DNA of 64,000 nt from Aspidiotus rigidus (GCA_035079385.1 JAVHKY010000038.1:2170001-2234000); one strand, 5' to 3'. Positions 1-12,343 are shown, counted from the first letter of the stretch. Notes: generated from the letters alone by a model not told the origin. Numbers and translations are program-made.

Positions 1-184
1 CGTATTTTTTTTCGTTTTCTGCTTGTATGGTGATGAGTCAAACCGGCTCTCAGCGGAGAATTTTCCTATTTGTTGTCCCCGTAGATCCATCCGGATCATA
101 TGGAGCCAAAGCCACACCGTAGATGGGTCACCGGACCTAAAAGTATAGAAGACTTTGTAATTCTTCAATTTTTCTCATTTGGTC

Positions 185-600
185 TTTTTGAAAATTTTGG
201 CGCCCAGCTGTCTGGCAAAAACTGACCCACCCAAATGAAGGCTCGACTTGAAAAAATGTCGAATATCGAGCTACTTATGTGTGATCGGAGAAGACCTTGA
301 AGAATTTCAACCATCGAAGGTGTTGGACTTGAAAAAATCCATACAAGGAATCTGTTCTATTGGGGAGAGGGGGGTGGGGGTTGAGAATTTCGGCGTCCCA
401 CCGTCCAGTAAAAACTTACCTACCCTTATACAAGATTTGGACTGGTAAAAATTGCGACTTCGAAGCTATAATATCTATAGTGGATAATTTCATCCCACCC
501 CTGCCCCTCATATCATATCTTTGGCTCGAACGTCAAAATTTCCTTTTTATCAATACATGGCTCAACAATCAATTTTTTTTTTCAAGTTTCATCTTGTCAT
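185..600. repeat. Degenerate members of the 45-bp satellite family with its head module
   Basis: Two related head-like segments (about 190-235 and 375-425) share a GGCGYCC...CCGTCCAG core followed by CAAAAACT or TAAAAACT. They lie about 200 bp apart. Between and after them are words of the satellite unit: ACTTGAAAAAATGTCGA with ATCGAGC near 250-275, and an opposite-orientation unit (ATCATAT, GGCTCGAACGTCAAAATTT) near 508-542. The same head and unit occur at 15654-16160 and 39925-41060, so this is a diverged copy of the same family. Confidence 0.55.
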
Positions 601-619
601 ATTGAGTATTAAAATAATT

Positions 620-1184
620 TGAAATTTTTACGAGTCCAATTTTTTCAATGTTTGAACTTTTCGGGACTCCACCTTTGAATTAAATTCTTACTATTGAAAC
701 CAGTTTGCCCCATAGAAGAAGTTTTCTGCATTTCTCGTTTAACTTCGTTGGGGAGCCGCCGGTTTACGTGTGAAACTATGCATATGATAAGTGGAAAACT
801 TATAAATTAAAATTTCGACTTCCAAACCATGTGTATGAGTGGACGGGGCAAATCAGAAACGAAAAATCCCCTTTTTTAAACTATTTATGAAATTTTACCT
901 TCTCTGAAAGAAGTAAGACTTGCTACCTACACATATTTATTATAAGAGGAGGGCTTATAGAAAATTTCAGTCATCAAAGGAGTTAGACTAGCAATAATTT
1001 TGACTTTTGGGCTTTTGTCTGATAGGAGGGGCTCGATATTTGAAATTTTTTCGAGTCCAACTCCTTCGATACTCCAATTTTGAGTTGAATTCTCAACATC
1101 AATAAACAAATTCGCCCCGTAGGACAGATTTCGTGTGTTCCTCGTCAAGCTTCGTGAAAAGAGCTGACGGTTCGAGTGTAAATG
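620..1184 (+). repeat. Pair of diverged direct repeats, period about 420 bp
   Basis: Copy one is about 620-780 and copy two about 1039-1184. Both begin with GAAATTTTT(A/T)CGAGTCCAA, pass through a TTGCCCC or TCGCCCC box, and end with a CTCGT...AACTTCGTT-like or AAGCTTCGTG-like module followed by an AGC(C/T)G(C/A)CGGTT segment. A third copy of that terminal module (CTCGTTTAACTTCGTT) closes the satellite array at about 16123-16156, linking this pair to the satellite family. Confidence 0.55.
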
Positions 1185-1900
1185 AGGGGGCAACTTTGAA
1201 ATTTACCCCTCTTCTGTCTTCTTCCGTTCCTCCTTCGTTTACCTCGATGGTAAGCTCGGTCCCCACCCTCTGCCAGTTCGATTAGTTGTCTTCTTATTCT
1301 TCCTTGATAATCGGCTTCGGCGTAGCTCCCCCCCCCCCCAAAGGTTGAATTTATCAATTTTCTGGCGGAAGCCTCATCCCTTCCTCCTTGGTCTAATCAG
1401 TGGTTAATGAACTAGTTCAACGTATACTGATGGCTGACAATAAAGCGTTTGTCTTTTTCTTTTCCTTCTACTCAATTTGTTGACTTGGAATTACTTTACC
1501 CTTCCCCCTCCAAAGGCTATTTGATCCATTGCCTTTCTCCTCATCCACTAGATAGTTGTCCTGGGGTTGCCCCGTTAGCTATTTCGAAGGTTTTTTTCTT
1601 CTAACCCTGAAAACTTACCCCCTAAAACTTCTTATTTGGGTGAATTTTTGCTCCTAGACAAGTTGAAATCCTTGTTCTTATCGCTTTCCTCAGCTTCCCC
1701 CCATAAGTACTAAGTTGAAAGCTGTTTGGAAATTGACAAATTTAGCTCCTACTTTTGCATTTATATCGTTTCTCAATTCCCAACTTTCAGTATTTCTCTT
1801 TGTAGGGGTGTGAATCCGTACTTGTGTCTACATACGACTGAATGAGTAAGCTCGATGACGTCTTAGGAGTCATGAAGTATAAGAAAGAGAGCGTGTGAGA

Positions 1901-3640
1901 GCATGAACAATTATAATTGTATATTCTAGCGCATAACTTATCGAAAAATTAGATTACGAGGTTGCACGTGTTGCCAATACAACTGGTAAGAAGGCGGGGA
2001 GGGGGATTTACGACGATATACTAGTTTTTTTTTCGAAAATGCCATCGCGCGAATGTCCTTAATGCTAATGTTTTTAAAGTCACAGTCGAGAGTATCTCTG
2101 TATATACGAATATTTTTTTCCCTGTTATTACGTAATTCTACACCCACACATGCTCACGTTCGGTCACTGTGCACCGGGCGATAATTGGAGTTGTGTTTCG
2201 TATTTCACGCGCGCGCGTTAATTTATCGTGTATAGATCTTCGATGCTTTTAAGTTATCTAGCTGTCTCTCTCGACTCGCTCTCCTCCTACATACAACCAT
2301 GAACGACTATGCAGCATGTTGTTCCGATACATTATACCCGTACAGCCATCTCATCTCGAACGTGTGTACGTATAAATTGTACTATCGTATCGTTACAATC
2401 TGAGGGGAAAAATGTGTACACCGAGGCACTGCAATGCTGACTTGTCTATTTAGAAGAAAAATAAAATGTACTTACGACGTCGTTCGCGAGTAGTACGTGA
2501 AACCTGTTGATTCTTGCAAAATACCCGTCGACATGTACACAAGCTAGTGCACAGCGTATTATAAGTTATACGTAAAAGCTCTACAAGACATTACACTAAA
2601 TTACATTCCGCGTGCAGCTTTCGCTCTTGTATATCGATATTATGTTAATCGCCTTATTCTTCGACACTGGTCCGCGCTTATTGGGAATTATTATTTCTGA
2701 TGAGCTTATCACCGCAAATTAGGCTGGAAAATGATTTTATTTTTTCTTCGCGAAGGTACGGGTGCGGTATGCGGTAACGAATCGGAATGCCCGCGGTGAT
2801 TATATACATTATTTTAAAAGCTAAATGTACGCGAGCGTGAGGAACGGTGAGTCCACGGAGAGAGCAGAACACCTTCGTGAACTCACGGCACGATTTTAAA
2901 TTATATACGCCAGACAGCCGTGACTGTCTTAATCTAAACTGGCGACAATCGATTCTATATTATATTCTATGCAAATAATGTTCATTATCAGCGTGTGCTG
3001 CGGGTTTCTCAAGAGCTGGTGTACGTCGCGGTCGCGCGATTATACGCTGTTGTGCGCGGTCATAAAGGGAGGAGGAGCGCAGGGGTGGTGTACACGATTT
3101 GTTCGTCGTCGATACGATTAAATACGTGCGAACTAATTATGTGCGCGAACAAAAGCTTCGTTATTATAATAAGAAAATCTCGGGTATGGAGTTGTTCTAT
3201 ACGTTTATTAAGGATGCTGATTCAGATCGCGAGATAGACGCTAGGCAATAAATGCGCTGTCCGCGAAGGAGACGAAAATGACCTATACGGATGAGATTAT
3301 TACGTGAACGTGTACGCCGACCCTCTTACCCCGTACGAATGACGCGATCGAAGCACGCTGAACGATTACTCTGAAAGACCTAATGACCTATATTCAAGAA
3401 ATTCGTTCTGATTTTCCTGCGTGGACGTCTCTCATTCGTCGATGTTACCGCAATCAAAATGTCTATACCGGTCATAAAAGTCATCATTATCGTTGGTTTG
3501 AAAAAAGAAACGTAACTAGTATACAGAGGTCATACGGAGTCGTAAAAGTAATGAATATAATCATAATATTGAGACAATTCTGCGTTCGAACGAGCCATCA
3601 CCTGAGGGTGGAGTGAATAATATTGGAGAATTTGTGTTTG
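1901..3640. other. CpG-rich non-coding block (class A)
   Basis: CpG words are dense (for example the CGCGCGCG tract near 2210-2217) and there are many TATACG/CGTATA words. No convincing exon, RNA gene or dispersed repeat is visible. Short ORFs on both strands overlap without domain content. Confidence 0.55.
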
Positions 3641-4254
3641 TGCTTTATTTGATTCAGGAGTATGTACGTGCAGGTTGACCGAGAGGATCTTCCTCCGGGT
3701 CGGGTTTTAGATTGAGATTCGGGTTCTGAATCCTGCAGCCGGCATGAGGAAGAAGACTAGAGGACTTTGTTCCTTGCTGCAGCCGCCCTTCCTCCATTGT
3801 AGGATCGATGCGGGTTCCATGTTCCTCCAACAACGGTATCGACTCTTTCGTGTGTAACTTCGGTGATGGAAGGATCTCCTCGGCGAGACCACCTCATCTT
3901 GGCAACCGCCTAGTTTCAGTGCTCCTAGGCACATTCAGAAGACATAACTTCGAGCTAAATTGTTCTGCATGTCTTGCTGCAGAGTATCATTGTATGTAGA
4001 TGGTACACAGGTCTTGCGGGAGTCATAGTGTGGCTCTGCGTTTCCTTATTCCATTTCGTGTCCATCTTCGTTCTCATGATGGTGGTTGCTATACCTCTTC
4101 GGAACTCAACATTGTGGCTGCCAGGCTACTCAGAGCTATCGCTTTATCGACCCCAATTTCTTGCAGTGACCGACTAAACTCTCCCTTCTCTTATGATCCG
4201 ACTTCCACGCTATTATGATAGGAAGAGAACTTGGAAGTTGGGTTTTATGGTGTT

Positions 4255-4340
4255 TGAAGTGTTGCATATCTGGCTAATTGAAGGGGCTAAGCCAATTGGT
4301 GTATGAAGCATTGCATATCTAGTTACTCAAAGGGGATATC
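4255..4340 (+). repeat. Short tandem duplication, about 49-bp period
   Basis: Two adjacent copies share TGAAG(T/C)(G/A)TTGCATATCT followed by an A/T-rich spacer and AAGGGG. They start near 4255 and 4304. It is a local duplication with no coding interpretation. Confidence 0.5.
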
Positions 4341-4354
4341 TTTCAGGCTGTATA

Positions 4355-4440
4355 CACCGCCCATCGAGCCCCATATATTATGGGAGGGAGGGGGGGGGGG
4401 GGGACTTGGCAAATTTTCGAGCTTCGAGCTTTGCCCGCCC
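4355..4440 (+). repeat. Isolated unit of the 45-bp satellite family with G14 run
   Basis: The order CGAGCCCCATATATTATGGGA, then a G-rich stretch containing 14 consecutive G (4390-4403), then GACTTGGCAAATTTTCGAGC matches the unit order seen in the arrays at 15.7 kb and 40 kb (CGAGCCAT, ATATATGATAGGA, G-rich run, ACTTGGAAAAATTTCGACTC). Confidence 0.5.
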
Positions 4441-4865
4441 TTCGGAGTTCGGACGGCGGTCGTTTTTTCCGAAAAACTTCCCGATAATACAAGTTCCCTG
4501 TTAAAAATGACCACAAACTCATAACTAATCTATTAGACGGAGTTGCAAGACTTTGGAACTCGCTTTGATTACGCATTGTTGGCTCGGTCGAAGTTATTTT
4601 GTTCATCCGCCTTGTCCCATCCTGTCAACGTAAAAATTTTATCAATCAAATCATTACCTATAATATGGTCTCTTATTCCTAACAAAGAGGTCTCACAGGC
4701 CCTGTCCAGTACCGTCTTGGTATCTATCGCTTGTTCTAGCGCGTAGTGTGTGCTTCACACCCCCTCTCCTGCTCCTCCAAGGCTGTTGTAACTTGAGAAT
4801 ATTATTACATTTTAATTTTGTTGACTCTGTTATTTTCAATTTTACTCCTTATTACAAATAATATT

Positions 4866-4902
4866 AACCATGTCTTTATTTATTTGTGTTACAGGTGAGT
4901 GA
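4866..4902 (+). promoter_or_regulatory. Candidate zero-length exon / recursive splice site RP1
   Basis: A T-rich tract ends in TTACAG at 4894 and is followed at once by GTGAGTGATC, a strong 5' splice-site match. An acceptor fused directly to a donor is the form of ratchet points used for recursive splicing in long insect introns. Three similar plus-strand sites lie 14-45 kb downstream. Sequence alone cannot show use; it could be a chance match. Confidence 0.3.
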
Positions 4903-5450
4903 TCTCAATGGTATTTAACTCGTAGTTATTGAAAACTCGAAGCGCAATTGGTGCGATCCACTCTAGTGAAGAAATCCACGTGATATTAAGTACGTTTTTC
5001 TGAACCTTACTACATTTAATAATTAATTTTAAAGACATAATTGTCAGAGAAGATTAGGAAACAGTGAAAGTTGAAAGATTTGAAATAAATATTCGGAATT
5101 TAACCTAGGAGAAAAGGAAGGGGAATAATTGAAACTTTGACGTATTTCATTGGCAAAACTAGTCTCCTGTAAATTTGCCCCTGACGGTGTTCCATATTGC
5201 ACAAAATAAGTGCGACAAGTACGGCTAGGGAGTCCACGTTGAAACCCCGATCGGAAACGACTTTACTGCTTCCAAGTACTGATATTTTGAAAAAATCTGG
5301 CCATACCACTACGAAAAATTGATGATTGTAGAGGGTCTCGGAGTCCGACCGAACGACAGGGGAGATTTCATCGAATTTTTCGTCCTTACTTTCGTAGATT
5401 TCTGAGCGAGTGATTTTACATACCCTCTCCTCCAACAATCCTGTTCGTCC

Positions 5451-7200
5451 TCAAACCCGCATATCCAATTTTTTATCTCTATCCAATCGCGTCCTCGTAA
5501 TTAATTCTTATCACCGTCTTCCATCGTGTCAATTCACGTCTCTCTCAGATTGGTGACTTTTCACAGCACGATCGTACACCCGCCACCAGTCCGATTTCTC
5601 AATCCTTTTAACTTGGGAAGATAAGGAGCACGCTTATACACGTGACAGGTTTATAAGATGACTATCGACGAACCGGTACGTATGTTGACGGTTTGAAAAC
5701 TCGAATGGAAAATAAGTCGCAAATTAGAATACGACCTTGACGAAATGAGATGCGGGAAATATTACGAATCGCGTTGATTTATCGCGTCGCACGATTAATT
5801 TTTGCATATATGCGTTTTTTAACGCATCCGATGTCTATATGTACGTCGCGAAGTCATAATCCTTGAACCTACTTTCTCTTGTCGGACTAAAATCGATCTC
5901 GACCGCGTGTCTTTCAACCTTGTTACAGATTTTAATGAGTGAACGCGTTTCTTATTGGGAGTAGTGCTAAGTTCATTTTCGATTTTACGTCCCTGACTTT
6001 ATGAAGATACGGCCCGACTTCTCCTCTACCGCGTCGCTACATCCTATATCATCTTATCATTTTAATTACAGTACGCCTCAGCCATTCGACAAACGCGGAT
6101 TTCTTCCAATCGAACGCGTGACTAAAGAGGAAGAATGACTGATGGGTGTATACGAGATGACAGGGCGATAAGGTAATTAATTCTCATATTGGAACCAGCA
6201 TCGGCTAACGTCTGGCGGCTATCTCGACTTCACAGCGTATTATTTACGTAATATACTGTGAAAATGATACTTCGAAAACCTTTAACGAATTCATCGGGTT
6301 GCATAAGATTAATTTGATTTCTGCGCGTGACGTCCGTCCGAAATATTTTCCAGTATTGAAAACATCGACGGCGGCGGCGCATGTACCGAGCGTCGCGTCA
6401 GTGGCGAATGAAATTTTTCCCATCACTTTTTTCTCGCTCTCTCGGCAATGTTTAAAGGAACGGAAATCTGTAAATCGTGTCGGAAATTTCGATCTCTTCG
6501 GTCGGCCGAAAATTATGTTGTCGAGAATTTTTCCGCGAACTCATCGTCGCGTGTATCCACATTTTAAGGTCATCGTACCAAACGCGTCAGCTTTATATCT
6601 GCGTATACGAGGAGACACGAGCAAAAAAAGGGGGGCATCGAGTGATCGAAGAATATACGCGCATCGTCCCTTTTTTTCCGCCGGCCTGTCAATTATGGAC
6701 ATATCATTTCAGCTCACGAAGTTTTGTACATTTTTATGTACGAAGTTGCGTTCTCATTCTGTACGGCGATATACGCGATATCTCATCGTCGAAACTACGG
6801 TCGTTCGTTTTTCGTGACGAAATTTTCTTTACGGCGATGAGAATTTTCGGGAATGTATATATTCTCGTTATAAATGGGCTATCGGGAGAGACGGCTAACG
6901 TATATTATATGAAATAGATGAGGAAAATTCCTTCATCCGAAAATGGGACTCTATATTTTTTTCATACGAGTATACAATATAAAGGTTGCGAGAGCGTGTT
7001 CACTTTCGTCCGCGTACGTCGTATTCATTTACACATACATAATATTTCGATTTGATTTCTCGAGAGATATCGACGAGGCTCCAGTGAACATTGCGGCCTG
7101 TCGTATTATCAATGTCAGCTATCTTTGAGGAATTGCGAATCTGCGATATTCGAACCCCATCATAATTCCTTTGGACGAAGAAACGTTTGTTAGTTTTAAA
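5451..7200. other. CpG-rich non-coding block (class A)
   Basis: CpG-dense sequence with many TCG and TATACG words. The longest open frame of the window lies here (6299-6817 plus, 172 codons, overlapped by another plus-strand frame), but its translation is basic, low in conserved motifs and resembles no family I know. I treat it as chance. No RNA gene or repeat was recognised. Confidence 0.5.
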
Positions 7201-8130
7201 GTAGGCAAAAGTTTGAGAGTCGTTCGAAAAACCATTTTTAGTTTTCTAAATTGAGGATATGGTGTGACCGGAATTTCTAGTGAGGGGGGGGGGGGGGGCG
7301 AATTTCTCCATCGAAGCTGAATCTACGGAGTACTGAAAATGTTTCTTTTTGCTGTCACCGTATTCTGATTTGCTTAAGAAGCAAGTATTTTTGTCTCGTT
7401 GTACGACCTCTATTCCTTTTTCCTCTCTTTTTGGGCACCTAGCAAAAGAAGAGAGAAATGCCGTCAACCTCTTTGTCCATTTCTGCCATCCATCCCTCTT
7501 TCCATAACGTGGCTATTTTGGCATGTTTCATGTCTGTCGTTATTAAGGTGACCCTGAATCGTCTTCAGAGTCCATCCTCCTGCGGTCTTGTAACCTGTCT
7601 GTTTAGTAAAGAGATACCGTCCCTTTATTGTATTGTCCTCTTCATTATGGTATAATCAAGAGGTGGTGTGCCCGAAATTATGGTAAGTGGGAGGTATGAA
7701 ATCCGACTCTATCTACTTTCCGGTTATCCTTTCTTATCCCCTTCAACATCGTAGAGAACGGCAATAGTTACTTTCCTGGCCGCGTTTTCTTCTAATATAG
7801 CCTAAACAAATTCCTGGCCTTTAGGCTAGACAAATTCTTTTAAGCATCGTAACCTAACCTAACTTGGGTTGATGACGTCATCGAAGTCGAACATGGACGT
7901 TTTCAGAGGATGTTCCCTTACTACGCGACACAAGATGATGACGTCATCAAAGTTGGACGCATTCACGGACGTTTTCTGAGGAACAGCTTATCCTTCGCGA
8001 CGCATAATTTTTTTAGCCGTAGTCTCTGGTAAGGAGGAGAGGTGGTTGAATTGACTAACTCACGAACTTTGACTTGAGGAATGATCTCATATAAACCTCT
8101 AACTATATTGAAGACGTCCGAAATTTGTTC
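7201..8130. other. CpG-poor block with G15 run and a dispersed repeat (class B)
   Basis: Contains 15 consecutive G at 7284-7298 and the first copy of the TGACGTCA-bearing dispersed family from about 7785. The remainder has no recognised gene. Confidence 0.5.
7785..8005 (+). repeat. Dispersed repeat carrying two TGACGTCA palindromes (copy 1)
   Basis: Features in order: a CTAGACAAATTCTT word (about 7826), an AACCTAACCTAACTT stretch, GATGACGTCATC with GAAGTCGAACATGGACGTTTT, then a second GATGACGTCATC (palindromes at 7873-7880 and 7939-7946) followed by another GGACGTTTTCTGAGGA. Thus the 3' half is itself an internal duplication of about 66 bp. A plus-strand relative lies at 35525-35795 and a reversed, shorter one at 49985-50085. 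Confidence 0.6.
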
Positions 8131-11100
8131 ATTCCTCATTCACTTCGCGAACTTGTGTTTTTCCAAGGGTTGAATTTGAAAATTTCACTTAATCTTGTTT
8201 TGTGATATGTAATTTTTTTCATTTCCAAGCAATCGAACAACATAATATGAAGGATATCGGGGGAGAAGGGTGAGTGTCCAGACGGAACTACAAGTGTACG
8301 GGTCGTTTCTTTTGGACATTTACCCGTGTCCCCCTGCACCGTTCATATCTGAGTGACGGGATAGGTGAATTACGAACGAATGTTTGATAAATTTTTAGTG
8401 AGGGCATAAAATGATGTTTCATTTTCGCGCACGTGCTCCACCTTTGTGTGGACAAGGTGTAAACAAACTTTCTGAAAGTGAATTTTAGAATGACGATCTC
8501 TAGGGTAGCACAGTTTCGAGGGTAGGGAACCGTTTTCAAAGTGCTCTAAATTTTTGATTTTTCCATTTCTCGCATCAATTTGTGACGAGTTGATCGTCTG
8601 TGGAGTAAAAGTTGGTAATTTTTTCCTTTTCTAAAGACTCGAGAACGACTGCACGCAAGCGCGCTATCGTGTGACGTTCCATTTGTAAATTCTCTGGAGC
8701 ATTTACATTTTCTTCGTATGTGTATAGTAGTATTTCGTTTGTTTTCTTCCTTCGCCATCAAATGCACGTTGTCCTTCGTATTAGCACTTTTATCTCGTCT
8801 TATATTTATATTTATATCTATTTTTTGCAAATTCCTTCATTTATGACCTCGAAACGTACGCGGGTTGGTAGGAAGATAAGAGAGTACAATAAAAACGAAT
8901 ATTTTCTCATATAATACGAAATTATACCACGTACATGCGGCGAATTTAATGAGAAATTGTTGTAGAGCGTTTCGTACTTATCAAAACTAATGAAAATTAC
9001 TCGAAATCACGACTAGAGGGAGATAGAGAGAGACTCGCATGTTTAATATCTTACAAGGTATATTATAATAGTACCAGCATAATATATTTTGGCATCATAT
9101 CGTATACAGTAGTATATGTGTGTGTGTATGTATCGAAAGGAGAGAATATTCAAGGTTTTAGCTTCGCGTTATCCATCAATTTGCCAATAAATCGTTATTA
9201 ATGTACGCGAGGAGCGTGTGTGTGGGTTCGTATACCTGTCGAGTGTTGCACGTGCTTTTCGACACCGTCACACAGCCGCGTCCGACGCACAGGTATTACA
9301 AATAATATGCATAGTAGTGTGTGTGTGACACCTCTGTATAATGTCGACTCGAGTGTTCGTCATCGATGAGACAAACAAACATCATGATGGCTTTACCTAT
9401 GTGGATCTATGAAAGTATAACGAAGGTGGATGGCGAGGAACACGCGGGGCCAAAAACTTTTGATATAATAAAAGTAATTTATATTCTTCGAAAACATTCG
9501 AAACTCGTAACTGATATACGCTATATACATATAATTATGTGCTCTTTTTCCCCCTTCTTTAGAATTTTTGGTATTCGGCCAAAAAAAACAAGAGGAAAAT
9601 TCGTTTATTTGTATTATATACGTTAAGCTTAATGGAAATTAAAACAGTATTTTTTTTTTTTCGTATTATAAAATGTAGGTACTTTTTTTCGCGTGAACCT
9701 ATTAACTTTTTATTAATCTACCCGCGTCGCCGAAGGTAATAACGGGAAACGAATGAAAATTTTGCCTCGATGAGTTCGTACACATTTCCGTATAGTATAA
9801 TCGTTGTAAGTATTGTGGGTATTTCCACATTGTCGCGAGGATTAGAAGCCCCCGCCCCTCCGGATCGTAAAACATTTGTCAAAAAGAATATAAAGTCGGC
9901 GTGTTAACGAAGGGATAATTTTTATTTCAAATACTGTATAAATTTCTCTTATCAAGAGGCATTACGAGGGGATGAAGTGCGGGACCGAATCTCGGGGTTT
10001 ATGTCGTAGCACCCGCAATAATATTATGGCCTACACCTTTTTTTTTTCGTGTATCATAATAAAACGAAACGGTAATATAATACAAAGAACGTGTCTACAA
10101 TATAATTTATAGTGACGTACATTTCGCGATTTATATTTTCGAGAAAGGAGAAGGAAAACTATTGACGCAATCCGGCCGAAATTTTCCGACATATTTTTCG
10201 TGTGGGAGTGTGTGTGCTCAACATCGTATGATGGAATGTAATGTATTTCATTCGTCTCTGGCTCGACTGAGGAAAATATCATTCGTACGCTGTGCATTCG
10301 CCAGAGATACGTGATTAGGAAATCTGTACGAAGCATCGAAAATGGTTATCGTTTCTTATAATTTCCGGGCTTCGTATTTCCTCCATATATATATTTTTTT
10401 TGCCTCCGTATCTGTTGGGATGTTTTTGTAAATAACGACAAAGTGAAAAATGATGATATCAAGAAAGGACGAACGTTCGTAAATTTCAGAAGTGCATCTC
10501 CATGAGAGAGGATACGAGATGAAAATACGTGACCGTTAAATCGTATTATTGGAAAATATATGCGCGAAGAATACGTGTGGCGTATGTAAGGTAGAGGAAA
10601 AAAAAAAAAAAAGAAAACGCGCAACAACATAAGCTGAAACTAATGGTACAACCCGCAAGAGGGAAGGAGTGGAGGAGGGCGAGAAAATAGGGAATATAGA
10701 GAATGGAAACGCGATTAGTGGTGTTGCATATCGATATGTACAGATAGAAGGAAAACAATCAGACTGAAAGCGTCGAGCGGAGAACGCGAAAAGAAAAATA
10801 TACGTCGAAAAAAAGGAGAAAAAAAAAGTATACGGCGAAGAAATTACGTGCGATTCTGTGTATATACGTGGCAGTCGCTGGAAGATGAACGCGATACAGT
10901 TACAGCCTGTTGCGAAAACGCGTTAACGTAATGGTCATTATAGCGAAGCGGGGGGGAGGGGGTGAGATGTACGAGTTTTTGTGCGGTACTGTCAAAGTCG
11001 CAATCGGACTTCGCCGCGTTAGGGTTATAAATTTCTGCGAGAAAAGTGGTCTTCGCCAAACTTTTTGTACGCACATGAATACGAGTGTGCGAAAAGGGTG

Positions 11101-11340
11101 GCGGGCGCGGGGTGTGAAAAGAGGAAAACGCACACGCGAAATAGAATGCTCGAGCAACGTGGAGAGAGAAGAAGGAGAAAAACATTAAAAACATCACCTC
11201 TTTCCTGGTATGCTCGAGAGGTACATCATTGTTTACCGGAGTCGAAATTAAAATTATAAAAGGTCATCTTTGAATAACCGAAACGTCCTCCCTGCGTCTG
11301 TCTGTCGCTCTAACTTCTCAATTCCGCGTTGAAAAGGCCC
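8131..11340. other. CpG-rich non-coding block (class A)
   Basis: Long CpG-rich stretch with (GT)n-like tracts near 9115-9130 and 9320-9330, several A/T runs and purine-rich segments near 10590-10830 and 11090-11190. Open frames up to 117 codons occur on both strands, overlapping one another in low-complexity sequence. No recognised gene. Confidence 0.5.
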
Positions 11341-11383
11341 ATTTGTTCGAATTTACGATGTAATTTCGGGTGCTGTAAAGGGA

Positions 11384-11445
11384 AAACTCCGCTAACGAGT
11401 GCAAGTGTCCTTATAAACTCCGCTAACGAGTGCGAATGTCCTTAT
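11384..11445 (+). repeat. 31-bp tandem doublet
   Basis: Two head-to-tail copies, 11384-11414 and 11415-11445, each beginning AAACTCCGCTAACGAGTGC and ending TGTCCTTAT, differing at one base. The near identity implies a recent local duplication. Confidence 0.85.
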
Positions 11446-12248
11446 TTTACGTTCTCGATTGCACCATTGACGTAAACAGTAAAGACGAATTTACGTTAGT
11501 TGCGGCTTAACTCACGATTGCATGATATGACTCACGCCAAGTGGGTCAAATGAGTTGAAATCTTATGCCAGCTTCAAAGATCATGTCCCCTTCCTTGAAA
11601 CAGATTACAGTGTTCTGACTACGATGCATTTTACATTCGTCAGACCAATAAACGACGCATAAATGTGCAAAAAAGGGCCAAGCAGAATAGCGCCCCCGAA
11701 CGTTCCAACTTTGCTACTCACCCCTAGGCTTCTGGTCAGCCACATTCCTCCGAAAAAGGTGGTCGTTCAACAGCTCTCGAAGAAATCGAGATTATAAAAC
11801 TCGGCGAGCGTCCAGTCTAAACTTGCTGACCTACGCTGTATACGCTATCGACGTCGATAAGAATAATGATTCACGCTTTACGTATTCAGGACGATAATTT
11901 TATCTCGAAATTCTACTCGTTAGTACGTTCTCGAGACTGATGGTGATACGGTGCACCGAAACGCTTATACATTTTTTCTGCGTTCGAAGGTTTTCTGTTT
12001 CTGCTGCAATATCGACAGTAAACTCACAACCCCTTTTCTTGGCCGCACCACAGATTTGTATGAAATCGACCATCGAGATTGACTCCTGTGAGTCGCTATG
12101 GCATGAGAAAATTTTGATCGTCGTCGCTACTCTGGGATCTGTATGGAGTCTGAGGAAGAGACTCATCCATGATTCAATATTTTTCCCGAAAGGGAGAATC
12201 ACCAATTTTTTCATAATCTTTAGGGTTGTGTACCATACACAGAATGAA

Positions 12249-12343
12249 GTTTTTTCTCGGGTACTGTAACGGAATAACGCGAACGTGAAAGGGTTTGACG
12301 ATGCGGCACTCGTGTTGTTCCGTTACAGTGCCCGAGAAAAAAC
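12249..12343. repeat. Near-perfect hairpin element (MITE-like)
   Basis: The left arm 12249-12274 (GTTTTTTCTCGGGTACTGTA then ACGGAA) is the reverse complement of the right arm 12318-12343 at 25 of 26 positions. The 43-base centre has weaker pairing that could extend the stem. Such short foldbacks are typical of miniature inverted-repeat elements or their solo ends. No second copy was seen in the window, and I could not assign target-site duplications. Confidence 0.75.

Larger units (their letters stand above)
1..1900. other. CpG-poor repeat-bearing block (class B)
   Basis: No gene is supported here. The block holds relatives of the 45-bp satellite family in its first 600 bases, a pair of direct repeats between 620 and 1184, a run of 12 C at 1328-1339, and pyrimidine-rich filler from about 1200 to 1800 with many CCCCTCC-like words. 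CpG is clearly sparser than in the next block. The short ORFs on both strands overlap each other, show no recognisable domain and fall in repeat sequence. Confidence 0.6.
3641..5450. other. CpG-poor block with repeats and unresolved coding-like fragments (class B)
   Basis: Between about 3640 and 4240 both strands carry short open stretches of moderately complex sequence in several frames. These could be a heavily decayed transposon, but I recognise no reverse transcriptase, transposase or nuclease motif. The block also holds a 49-bp-spaced duplication near 4255-4340, a satellite-family unit with a G14 run near 4355-4440, and a splice-junction-like site at 4894. The stretch 4910-5450 shows nothing I can name. 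Confidence 0.45.

Noticed and set aside
1420..1440. ACGTATACTGA, similar to the start of miR-iab-4
   Set aside because: Only 11 bases match and there is no hairpin partner.
2240..2270. 13-base match to the miR-9 family core (GTTATCTAGCTGT)
   Set aside because: The match is shorter than the mature RNA, no complementary arm is present within 100 bases, and the flanks diverge from the known hairpin.
3641..4240. Possible decayed transposon coding region
   Set aside because: Several frames on both strands are open, but I could not find a reverse transcriptase, integrase or transposase motif; naming a family would be a guess.
6299..6917. Overlapping plus-strand ORFs of 172 and 146 codons, the longest in the window
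   Set aside because: Two frames overlap on the same strand, the translations show no domain or low-complexity structure typical of a real protein, and a frame of this length is expected about once by chance in 64 kb over six frames.
7850..7866. AACCTAACCTAACTT as an interstitial telomere (CCTAA)n
   Set aside because: Only about two units occur, and the same stretch recurs as part of a dispersed repeat at 35.6 kb.
11900..12269. Opposing ORFs of 104 (minus) and 109 (plus) codons
   Set aside because: They cover each other almost completely, show no recognisable domain and end inside the hairpin element.
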